From positions 3,522,001 through 3,586,000 of the forward strand of contig NZ_JAVDWM010000001.1 of NCBI RefSeq assembly GCF_031457495.1: DNA of 64,000 nucleotides, in the 5' to 3' direction. The translations under genes and the position numbers were made by a program. Shown one piece after another: positions 1 through 7,383 of this stretch. Each line of letters starts with the position of its first letter. The first letter of the stretch is position 1. The notes under the pieces are model-generated. The model had not been told where the DNA came from. It saw nothing but the letters and a program-made list of their open reading frames with translations, and searched no databases. The stretch is from Sphingopyxis sp. BE259. GTDB taxonomy: Bacteria > Pseudomonadota > Alphaproteobacteria > Sphingomonadales > Sphingomonadaceae.

Positions 1-1
1 G

Positions 2-1966
2 CCGCTCGACCACGTCCTGTCGATGTGGACGATCGCGGTGCTGATGATGGTCACGCTGGCCATCGTCGCACACAGCGTGCCAATGGCGTGCATCCTGTTC
101 ATCGCCCCGGTCAGCCTGTCAGCGGCCGCGGCGCTGGTCCGCGCCGGGGCGCCGCATCTGGCCGCTGTTGCGCTGGTTGCCGGATTGCTGCTCTGCCTGT
201 TCTGCGTCCGCTTTGCCCAAAGTCATATCCGCTATCGCCGCGCCGAAGAAACGCTGCACGAAAAGACCGAAACGGTCAGCCTGCTGCTGCGCGAATTCGA
301 AGAAACCTCGGCCGACTGGTTGTGGCAGACTGACAACAGCCGCCGCCTCGTTCATGTCTCGCCGCGCCTCGCCTATGCACTGGGCGCGACCGCCGAAACG
401 CTCGAAGGTGTGCCGTTGTTGCAGGCGCTGTCGGGCGATGCCTGGGACACCGGACTGTTTCCCAAAAGCCTGCACGAAATGGCCGAACGGATGAAGCGGC
501 GCGAGAGCTTTTCGAACCTGATCGTCCCGGTCACGATCGGCGGCGCACCGCGCTGGTGGGAGCTGTCGGCGTCGCCGCGCCTCGATGAAGCGGGCAAGTT
601 TCTCGGTTTCCGCGGCGTCGGGTCGGACGTCACCGAACAGCGCGCGACCGCCGAACAGATCGCCAAGATGGCGCGTTTCGACAATCTGACCGGCCTGCCC
701 AATCGCCTCAGCCTCAACGAAGATCTGGCGCGCGCGCTGACCAATGCGATCGACGCCAAGTCGCGCTGCGCGATGCTGATGATCGATCTCGACCGGTTCA
801 AGGCGGTCAACGACACGCTGGGCCACCCGGTCGGTGACAAGCTGCTGGCGCAGGTCGCGGCGCGGCTGAAAGGATTGATGGAACGCGGCATGACCTGCGG
901 GCGGCTGGGCGGCGACGAATTCGCCGTGGTGCTCCACAATGTCCCGTCGGCCGATGCCGCAGAAGAACTGGCGCAGCGCCTGATCACGACGATCAGCCGT
1001 CCCTATGTCGTCGACAATCACCAGTTGTTCGTCGGCGCCAGCATCGGCTTTGCGATCGGGCCGCAGGACGGCGCAACCGTCGAAACGCTGACCCGCAACG
1101 CCGATCTTGCGCTCTACAAGTCCAAGGATCGCGGCGGCAACGTCGTCGCCGGATACGTCGCCTCTCTCCACGCCCAGGCCGAGGAACGGCGGGTGATGGA
1201 ACAGGAATTGCGCGGCGCGCTCGAACGCCGCGAATTCGAACTTTATTACCAGCCGGTGGTGATCGCAGCCGACGGCACGCTGAACGGCTTCGAAGCCCTG
1301 ATCCGGTGGAACAACCAGAAACTGGGCAATGTGTCGCCGGGCCGTTTCATCCCGCTGGCCGAAGACGCACGGCTGATCTCGCCGATCGGCGAATGGGTGC
1401 TGCGCACCGCGTGCCACGAAGCGATGAAATGGCCGTCGAACCTGAAGGTCGCGATCAACGTGTCGGCGGACCAGCTCACCGATCCCAATTTTGCCTCGGT
1501 CGTCGTGTCGGCGTTGGCGCAAAGCGGGCTGCCCCCGCAAAGGCTGGAGATCGAAGTCACCGAAAGCGTGTTCCTGCGCGACGGCGGTGGTGCGGCCCAG
1601 CTGCTCGATCAGCTGATCGGCCTCGGCATCCGGCTGTCGCTCGACGATTTCGGCACCGGCTATTCGTCGCTCGGTTATCTACGCAAGACGCAATTTTCGA
1701 CGATCAAGGTCGATCGCAGCTTTGTCGTCGGTGCCGCCAAGGGCAGTATCGAATCGATCGCGATCATCCGCGCCGTCGTCGCGCTTGCCGACAGCCTGGG
1801 CATGTCGACGACCGCCGAGGGCGCCGAAACCGAGCTGGAGGTCGAAACGATCCGGGCGATGGGGTGCAGCAATATCCAGGGCTATTATTACGGCCGCCCG
1901 ATGCCCGCGACCGACGTGCTCGCACTATTCCGTTCGACCGAATCCGCGTCGAGCGCCGCAGCCTGA
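2..1966 (+). CDS. PAS-GGDEF-EAL cyclic-di-GMP signalling protein (5' end cut by window)
   Basis: A bifunctional-type cyclic-di-GMP enzyme. The frame is open to the first base, so the ATG at 23 may be internal; residues here are counted from it. Hydrophobic segments occupy about residues 1-65, followed by a PAS-like domain (about 95-210). The GGDEF domain has an intact GGDEF motif (residues 296-300) but no RxxD inhibitory site just before it. The EAL domain has EALIRW, the NVS and EVTES motifs, DDFGTGYSSL and KVDRSF, so phosphodiesterase activity looks possible. The signal sensed by the PAS domain cannot be told. Which activity dominates is not decidable from sequence. It reads alone, with no gene overlapping its 3' end. 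Confidence 0.93.
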   Translation, partial: PLDHVLSMWTIAVLMMVTLAIVAHSVPMACILFIAPVSLSAAAALVRAGAPHLAAVALVAGLLLCLFCVRFAQSHIRYRRAEETLHEKTETVSLLLREFEETSADWLWQTDNSRRLVHVSPRLAYALGATAETLEGVPLLQALSGDAWDTGLFPKSLHEMAERMKRRESFSNLIVPVTIGGAPRWWELSASPRLDEAGKFLGFRGVGSDVTEQRATAEQIAKMARFDNLTGLPNRLSLNEDLARALTNAIDAKSRCAMLMIDLDRFKAVNDTLGHPVGDKLLAQVAARLKGLMERGMTCGRLGGDEFAVVLHNVPSADAAEELAQRLITTISRPYVVDNHQLFVGASIGFAIGPQDGATVETLTRNADLALYKSKDRGGNVVAGYVASLHAQAEERRVMEQELRGALERREFELYYQPVVIAADGTLNGFEALIRWNNQKLGNVSPGRFIPLAEDARLISPIGEWVLRTACHEAMKWPSNLKVAINVSADQLTDPNFASVVVSALAQSGLPPQRLEIEVTESVFLRDGGGAAQLLDQLIGLGIRLSLDDFGTGYSSLGYLRKTQFSTIKVDRSFVVGAAKGSIESIAIIRAVVALADSLGMSTTAEGAETELEVETIRAMGCSNIQGYYYGRPMPATDVLALFRSTESASSAAA

Positions 1967-2130
1967 CGGCGACCAAGCGAAGCTGCCGCGCGACGAATTG
2001 ACCAGCTTAACAAAAGGTTCCGCCGCTCACCGCACCCGCGGCGCGGCTCGTCGCGTGGTGGGTGGTGGCGCGGGCAAAGCATGGCAAGGACGATCCAACG
2101 CTTGAACACAAGCATCGGGGGTCGCATTTC

Positions 2131-2706
2131 ATGCCGCATCGTAACTTTCTGGCTGCCGCCATTGCGTCCGTGATGACGCTTGCCAGCCTGCTCGTCAGCG
2201 CCCCGGCGGCGGCGCGCGATTACCTGCAATGCGTCCCCTTTGCCCGCGCCGAATCGGGCGTCGACATTCGCGGCGATGCCAAGACCTGGTGGGCGCAAGC
2301 CGCCAGCGACTATGCCCGCGGCGACGAACCGCGCGAGGGCGCGGTGATGGCGTTCGCCGGGACCCGCGGTATGCCGCTGGGCCATGTCGCGGTGGTCAAG
2401 AAAATCGTCAGCGACCGCGAAATCCGCATCGACCATGCCAATTGGTCGCCGATCAACGGCCGCCGCGGCCAGATCGAGCGCAATGTCCGCGTCGTCGATG
2501 TCAGCGATGCCGGCGACTGGAGCATGGTCCGCGTGTGGTATGCGCCGATCGGCGACTTGGGCCTGCGCGCCAATCCGGTGCAGGGTTTCATCTACGCGGG
2601 CGGCACGCCGAACAAAGCACCGAGCTTCAAGGCACCGGTGTGGGCGCAGAACGACTGGAAGCCCGGCAACGGCCTGGAAGTCGTCGTCGCCTCACTCGGC
2701 CAGTAA
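2131..2706 (+). CDS. Secreted CHAP-domain protein (putative peptidoglycan amidase/endopeptidase)
   Basis: 191 residues. The ATG at 2131 is preferred over an upstream in-frame ATG at 2062 because it starts a clean signal peptide (hydrophobic to about residue 24, cleavage near APAAA-RDY) and follows a GGGG stretch. The mature part begins with YLQCVPFARAESG, the usual start of a CHAP domain with its catalytic Cys (C34), and has the partner His in PLGHVAVV. CHAP proteins cleave peptide or amide bonds in peptidoglycan, here in the periplasm or outside. No cell-wall-binding domain is visible. The family call is good; the exact bond cut is unknown. Confidence 0.85.
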   Translation: MPHRNFLAAAIASVMTLASLLVSAPAAARDYLQCVPFARAESGVDIRGDAKTWWAQAASDYARGDEPREGAVMAFAGTRGMPLGHVAVVKKIVSDREIRIDHANWSPINGRRGQIERNVRVVDVSDAGDWSMVRVWYAPIGDLGLRANPVQGFIYAGGTPNKAPSFKAPVWAQNDWKPGNGLEVVVASLGQ

Positions 2707-2731
2707 GGGCCGAACAACCTCCTCAAATTAG

Positions 2732-2807
2732 CGTCATTGCGAGCGCAGCGAAGCAATCCAGGGCGGTGTACGCCACTCTGGATTGCTTCGCTGCGCTCGC
2801 AATGACG
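2732..2807. repeat. Intergenic palindromic repeat, family A copy 1
   Basis: A long inverted repeat with arms beginning CGTCATTGCGAGCGCAGCG and ending with its complement, and a short spacer that holds GGCGGTGTACGCC. The same arms recur at 35893-35988 (diverged) and 51202-51276. It lies between a + strand gene and a - strand gene that converge here. It could fold in RNA and act as a bidirectional terminator or mRNA stabiliser, but there is no T-tract. Confidence 0.85.
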
Positions 2808-2815
2808 AATGAAAG

Positions 2816-3100
2816 TTAGGCTTCCTCGCCCGCATCCTTGGCCGCGTCGCCGTCGCTCGCCGCCGCATCCTCGAACCACGCTTCGACCTCGCCCGACAGC
2901 TTGATCGTCATCGGCTGGCCAAAACGGTCCTTCGACTTGCCCGCGGCGACGCGGATCCACCCTTCCGAGATCGAATATTCCTCGACGTCAGTGCGTTCCT
3001 TGCCCTTGAAACGGATGCCGATGCCGCGCTGCAGCACCTCCATGTCGAAATGGGGCGAGCGCGGGTTGGTCGACATATGGTCGGGGGGGGTATCGGTCAT
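2816..3100 (-). CDS. DUF3297 family protein
   Basis: A 94-residue soluble protein matching the DUF3297 family, which is small, common in alpha- and gammaproteobacteria and of unknown biochemical role. Recognisable segments are STNPRSPHF near residue 10, QRGIGIRFKGKERTDVEEY and SEGWIRVAAGK in the middle, and an acidic alanine-rich tail. The start is supported by GGAAG seven bases upstream. That ribosome site lies beside the T-tract of the terminator of the TonB receptor gene upstream on the same strand, so it is probably transcribed by read-through or from its own promoter. Confidence 0.9.
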   Translation of the reverse strand: MTDTPPDHMSTNPRSPHFDMEVLQRGIGIRFKGKERTDVEEYSISEGWIRVAAGKSKDRFGQPMTIKLSGEVEAWFEDAAASDGDAAKDAGEEA

Positions 3101-3112
3101 GGTGCTACTTCC

Positions 3113-3150
3113 AGAAAAAATGATGGCGCGGCCCTAGCGGGACCGCGCCA
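3113..3150 (-). terminator. Rho-independent terminator of the TonB receptor gene
   Basis: On the minus strand a GC-rich stem (TGGCGCGG-T-CCC, loop GCTA, GGG-CCGCGCCA, one unpaired base) is followed by TCATTTTTTC. It lies just downstream of the receptor stop at 3174 and just upstream of the DUF3297 start. Confidence 0.75.
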
Positions 3151-3173
3151 CCATCGTCAATGGAAAGGGGTTT

Positions 3174-5501
3174 TCAGAACCCGGCTTTCAGCGTCACAAA
3201 AAACTGCTGTGGCGCTCCGGCGAGCAGGGTCTGGTTGTCGCCGCGGTTGGCAAAACCATTGGTGCCGATCGTCGACACATATTCCTTGTCGAACAAATTG
3301 GTCGCATTGACCTGCACCGAAATCCGCTCGTTCAGCCGGTAACCGATGCTGGCGTCAACGATCACAAAGCCGCCGACCTCGGCATCATTCTCGAACGAAT
3401 AGTATCGCTTGCCGGTGTAATTGGCGCCGAGCCGCGCGAAGAACGTGCCAGTGTCCCACGTAATTTCACCCTTGGCGAGGTGACGCGGTGAATTGACCAC
3501 TGTCTTGCCGGCGGTTGCCGCGACGGTCGTCCCCGCGGCGTTGACGACATCGTCCTGATATTCGGAGTTGTTATAAGCATAAGAGGCGAACAGCGACAGG
3601 TCCGGGGTGACCCGGAACGTCCCCGCCGCCTCGACGCCCCACGAGCGCACATCGCCGACATTCTGCAGGATCGCCGGATTGCCCTGAATCCCCGACCCAT
3701 TGGCAAAGGCGATGATGCAATCCTTGAAATCGACATAATAGCCCGCGATCACGCCCTGAAAGCGCGACGCCTTGGTGCGGAAGCCGAGTTCATAAGTCGT
3801 CGAGGTTTCGGGTTTCAGGTCAAGCGCGTCGAACCCCGCCTGCGTCGTCGCGAACGGCCCGCCGGTCGCCGAGCTTTCGAAGGCGCGCATATTTTCGGTG
3901 TAGCTGGCGAACACCTCATTATCATCGTTCAGGCGGAACAGCACCCCGGCCTGCGGCAGGAACCAGTCCTTCGCCTCGGTGCGCCCCGCGGCGAGACCGC
4001 CGCGGACGACCGGGGTCGCCAGATTGGTGACGCGCAGCCCCTTCCACCCCGCGTTGATCTGGACCTGCCCCAGATCGAGCGTGTCCTGCACATGATATTG
4101 CAGCGTCTGGGTGTTGAAATCGAACTCCCACTGGGTCGCCAGCGGATCCTTCGGGAAGGTCAGGCTGCCGCGACTCGGCGCCCCGGCGGTGTCGGCCAGG
4201 CCATAGAAACGGCGCGCCTGATTGAAGTCATTATCCTCATACCACATGCCGAGCTCGATCTGGTTGTCGCCAAGCGTAAACAGGCTGCTCGCGACGATGC
4301 CATAGCGCTCGATCTCATATTCGGTCGTGCGGATCGTGATCGGCGCGCCGCCGGGGGTGGTGACATAGGGGGTGAACCACAGCCCGCGGCCCTTGTTGCC
4401 ATGGTAATAACCCATCGCGTTCAGCGTCCAATATTCGTTCAGCGGCGCCTCGACCCCGACCCCCGCAAGCCAGTCCTTGCGGAGCCCCGACGCGTCATAA
4501 TAGGCATCATCGGCCGTCGTGATCGGCGCCGGAAAGGCTTCGCCCACCCCGGCAAAAGGCGCGGTGAACACGGCACCCAGCGGCAGCGAGCCGTTGGCGA
4601 CGCCGGTGTTGAACGCAGCGCGCGCGACCTGGTTCTGATAGATTTTGGCGACCCGCACCGCGGTGTCCCAATCCTTGGCGAAATTGTCCCACTGGTAACC
4701 CAATCGCCCGATCATCCCGGCGCTCAGATCCTGATAGTCGTTTTCGGCGCGGTCCGAATAGTTGACGAAGCCGAAGAACTGGCCGTCGCCAACCGGCTGG
4801 GCGATCCGTGCGTTCACCTGATGCTGGCGCTGGACGCCGTCGCCCTTCCATTTGTCGGCATCCTGCCATGCATAGCTCAGCGCCAGACGCGGGCCGTTCG
4901 CGCCGATCGCGCCGCTGTCGATCCGCACGAACGCGCGCTTGGTGTCTTCGCTGCCATAGGTACCCGACGCCTCGACGCTGAACGTTTCGGCGGGTTCGCG
5001 CGAGAAAAATTCGATCGTGCCGCCCAGATTGCTGCTCGACGCCGCCGCCAGCGAGCCCGCGCCCTGCGCGACTTCGACCCGGCCGACATTTTCGCTGATG
5101 ATCGCGCGGCTGATGTGCAGCCCGTTGTGATTGCCATAGCTCATGTCGCCGAGCGGCACCCCGTCGAGGGTGAAGCCCAGTTGCTGCTGCGCGAAACCGC
5201 GGATCGAGATGCGCGACGACCATTCATAGGCGCCGAACGGATCGGCGGCCTGAAAATTCACCCCCGGCAGCTTGTCGATGGCTTTCAGCGGGCTGATCCC
5301 CGCCACTTCCAGCGCGATGTCGGCGGCGCCAATCTCTTGCACCTGCCGCGCTTGCCCCTGGCCGAGCACGACGATCTCTTCGACCTCGCCGCCCGCATCG
5401 ACGGCCTCGCCCGCGGTTTCGGCCGCCAGCCCCGGCGTCGCCGCCAGCGCCAAGATCAATGCGGCGCCGCCCCGCAGGCGGTTCCTGAACTCCATCGTCA
5501 T
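3174..5501 (-). CDS. TonB-dependent outer-membrane receptor
   Basis: 775 residues from the ATG at 5501, chosen because AGGGGGA sits 8 bases upstream and a signal peptide follows directly; an upstream start at 5531 would spoil the signal. A TonB-box-like segment (VEEIVVLGQ) is followed by a plug domain (INFQ..SSRISIRGFAQQQLGFTLDG, then GRVEVAQGAGSLAAASSSNLGGTIEF). The remainder is a beta-barrel ending in the aromatic FFVTLKAGF typical of Bam-inserted proteins. These receptors import siderophores, vitamins, sugars or oligomers using TonB-ExbBD energy. No neighbouring transport or catabolic gene hints at the substrate. Confidence 0.92.
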   Translation of the reverse strand: MTMEFRNRLRGGAALILALAATPGLAAETAGEAVDAGGEVEEIVVLGQGQARQVQEIGAADIALEVAGISPLKAIDKLPGVNFQAADPFGAYEWSSRISIRGFAQQQLGFTLDGVPLGDMSYGNHNGLHISRAIISENVGRVEVAQGAGSLAAASSSNLGGTIEFFSREPAETFSVEASGTYGSEDTKRAFVRIDSGAIGANGPRLALSYAWQDADKWKGDGVQRQHQVNARIAQPVGDGQFFGFVNYSDRAENDYQDLSAGMIGRLGYQWDNFAKDWDTAVRVAKIYQNQVARAAFNTGVANGSLPLGAVFTAPFAGVGEAFPAPITTADDAYYDASGLRKDWLAGVGVEAPLNEYWTLNAMGYYHGNKGRGLWFTPYVTTPGGAPITIRTTEYEIERYGIVASSLFTLGDNQIELGMWYEDNDFNQARRFYGLADTAGAPSRGSLTFPKDPLATQWEFDFNTQTLQYHVQDTLDLGQVQINAGWKGLRVTNLATPVVRGGLAAGRTEAKDWFLPQAGVLFRLNDDNEVFASYTENMRAFESSATGGPFATTQAGFDALDLKPETSTTYELGFRTKASRFQGVIAGYYVDFKDCIIAFANGSGIQGNPAILQNVGDVRSWGVEAAGTFRVTPDLSLFASYAYNNSEYQDDVVNAAGTTVAATAGKTVVNSPRHLAKGEITWDTGTFFARLGANYTGKRYYSFENDAEVGGFVIVDASIGYRLNERISVQVNATNLFDKEYVSTIGTNGFANRGDNQTLLAGAPQQFFVTLKAGF

Positions 5502-5624
5502 CGACAAATCCCCCTTGTCCCGCCGCCACAATGGCGCGGTGGTCGCGGGGGCTTTAGGGAGGCGATATTGCGGCGCTGCGGCGAAGGCGTGACGCGGCGA
5601 TGACGGTAATAAGAAGTTTCGGCG

Positions 5625-6053
5625 TCACCCCATGTCGAGCTGCTCGGCGACCGGATAGAGATCGCAATTCTCGCGCTCGATCCGTATGCCCAGCACGTTG
5701 AGCACGACCTCGGTTTCGCTACAAAAGCCCGGCCAGTCGTCGGCGATCCGCGCCGCGGTCCATCGCGCGTCATACGCCGCAAAATCCTGCGCGATATGCC
5801 CCATTTCGCGCACAAACTCACCCGCCAGCGCGACGACCTCGGCATTGCCGCTCGCCTTCAACCGCGGATAGAGAATCCAGTCCTCGCACTTCAAATGGCG
5901 CAGCAGCGTATCGCGCAGCATCCCGCGCACCGATTCGAGTTCGGTCGGACGCGGCGCTTCGGGGCCGCGGATCAGGTCCATCAACAATTTTGAGAGCGTG
6001 GCAAGCGCGGCATGCTCGGCGCGCAGCCGCCGCATTTCGGGACCAATAGGCAT
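5625..6053 (-). CDS. Hemerythrin (HHE) domain protein
   Basis: 142 residues, predicted all-helical. It shows the repeated pattern of hemerythrin-like cation-binding domains: EHAAL near residue 14, RHLKCEDWILYPRL near 52-65, a His in the third helix (EMGHIAQDF), and a last helix RIERENCDLYPVAE. Such domains bind a di-iron centre and serve in oxygen, NO or iron handling. It stands 123 bases upstream of the TonB receptor on the same strand, so co-transcription is possible but unproven. Confidence 0.85.
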   Translation of the reverse strand: MPIGPEMRRLRAEHAALATLSKLLMDLIRGPEAPRPTELESVRGMLRDTLLRHLKCEDWILYPRLKASGNAEVVALAGEFVREMGHIAQDFAAYDARWTAARIADDWPGFCSETEVVLNVLGIRIERENCDLYPVAEQLDMG

Positions 6054-6225
6054 GGATCGCCTCTCTAAACTTCGGTCCCTTCATCGCTGTCCTATGGGAC
6101 CGGAATGAAAAGACGGTAAACGCGCATTAGCCTTGATCGGCCCGGGCCGCACCGCTCGGCGGCGGCTTAGGCCATTATCCGTGCGCCGTCCGGCAATCCT
6201 CCCTGTGGCGAAGCCATGGGGAGGA

Positions 6226-7383
6226 TCACACCGCCTCTCCCTCGCCCTCGGTCTCCTCAGTCTCCGCCGCCCCCGCCGCCTTCGCCTTGCGCGCCAACCG
6301 CCGCGAAGGCGCCTTGCGCACCGCCGCGATCCCGTCATCCGCCGGCATCGTCAGCGGCATCGTCAGCGGCATCGTCAGCGGGATCGTCAGCGGGACCGCC
6401 GGGACCGGCCGTCCCTCCGCCTCGGCCGCCGCGATCCATTCGTGGTACGCCTCCGGAATGTCGCCCCCCGCCGCCACCCAGCTCGCCTCGCCGCCGATGC
6501 GCTGCACCGGGTCGTCGTCGATCGGGCCCGGGTACATTTGCAGCGGCCCGTAATAGGGCGAATCATGCTCGCCCAGCGACACCAGCGGCACCGCGGGATC
6601 GCCCAACTGCATCGCGACCGCGCCGAAATCATCCTCCGCGACCGCCGCATCCATCGCGCGCTGCCGCTCGGCCAGCGCGAGCAGCGCCGCGCCGATCTCG
6701 GCCTCCGCCTGCGCATCGAGCGCCGCCCCCTCGAACCCTTCGATCACCCCCGCCGCCGCATCTTGTCCGCCGTGCACGTCGCCGCCCGTCGCGGACCCGG
6801 CCAAGGGACCATGGATCACCGTCCGCACCGTCGTCGTCGAAGCCTCGGCGACCGCCCCGGCGGCTCCGGCGCTGGCGCCCTCTCCCACTTCCGCATGTCC
6901 TGAGGAGCCGCGCAGCGGCGTCTCGAAGGACCCCGCCGTCGCCCGCGTCGAAAAATAGTTGATCGTCGTCCGCTTGCCCCCCGCATCCTGCCCGTAATGG
7001 CGCAGGCAGAACATCAGCAGCGCATCATTGTGCCGCCGCCGAAAGCCCATCAGCTTGCCCGCCACGAACACCGGCACCAGATAGCCGTCGATCGCGCGTT
7101 CGAACGCAATGTCCTTCAACCGCGCGACCCCGAAATCCAGCGCCGCCTCCCACGCCCGCCGAAAGCTCTCCGCACCGGGCGCGCGCCGCAGCGTATAGCA
7201 GTTCACCTGCGCCATATTCACCATCGCCGCCGCGCGGGTGACCGACCCGGTATCGGCCAGCGCCGATATGAACGCCTTCTGCCGCTCGGGCGTCCACCCG
7301 TCGTGCCGATATTTGCGCGGCACCGGCGTAAAGTCAGGCAGCGGCGGCCGCGCCTCCTTCGCGATCGGGGTGCGGTTCTGCAT
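6226..7383 (-). CDS. HTH-domain protein of unknown function with a low-complexity tail
   Basis: 385 residues. The N-terminal third looks like a DNA-binding module: a helix-turn-helix-like stretch (ISALADTGSVTRAAAMVNM, residues about 38-57) followed by a region rich in Arg and aromatic residues (about 75-140), a layout that recalls terminase small subunits and similar HTH proteins. The middle is alanine/glycine-rich. Near residue 330-345 a PLTM tetrapeptide repeat comes from a 12-base tandem repeat. The C-terminus is charged (KAKAAGAAETEETEGEGE). No partner gene is adjacent. I recognise the architecture as that of uncharacterised sphingomonad proteins and cannot assign a role. Confidence 0.75.
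   Translation of the reverse strand: MQNRTPIAKEARPPLPDFTPVPRKYRHDGWTPERQKAFISALADTGSVTRAAAMVNMAQVNCYTLRRAPGAESFRRAWEAALDFGVARLKDIAFERAIDGYLVPVFVAGKLMGFRRRHNDALLMFCLRHYGQDAGGKRTTINYFSTRATAGSFETPLRGSSGHAEVGEGASAGAAGAVAEASTTTVRTVIHGPLAGSATGGDVHGGQDAAAGVIEGFEGAALDAQAEAEIGAALLALAERQRAMDAAVAEDDFGAVAMQLGDPAVPLVSLGEHDSPYYGPLQMYPGPIDDDPVQRIGGEASWVAAGGDIPEAYHEWIAAAEAEGRPVPAVPLTIPLTMPLTMPLTMPADDGIAAVRKAPSRRLARKAKAAGAAETEETEGEGEAV
6344..6391. repeat. 12-bp tandem repeat inside the HTH-protein gene
   Basis: Four consecutive 12-base units, GGCATCGTCAGC three times and then GGGATCGTCAGC. They encode the repeated PLTM/PLTI tetrapeptides on the minus strand. The unit is a multiple of three, so copy-number change keeps the frame. 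Confidence 0.9.

Noticed and set aside
119..1540. 473-codon - strand ORF opposite the GGDEF-EAL gene
   Set aside because: It is antisense to motifs that are clearly conserved on the + strand.
4092..5603. 503-codon + strand ORF opposite the TonB receptor
   Set aside because: It mirrors the receptor codons, has a very high Arg and Asp content and no ribosome site or domain.
6344..6391. Short repeats considered as a CRISPR or regulatory iteron array
   Set aside because: Units are 12 bases, in frame, within a coding gene, and vary only by codon-type change.
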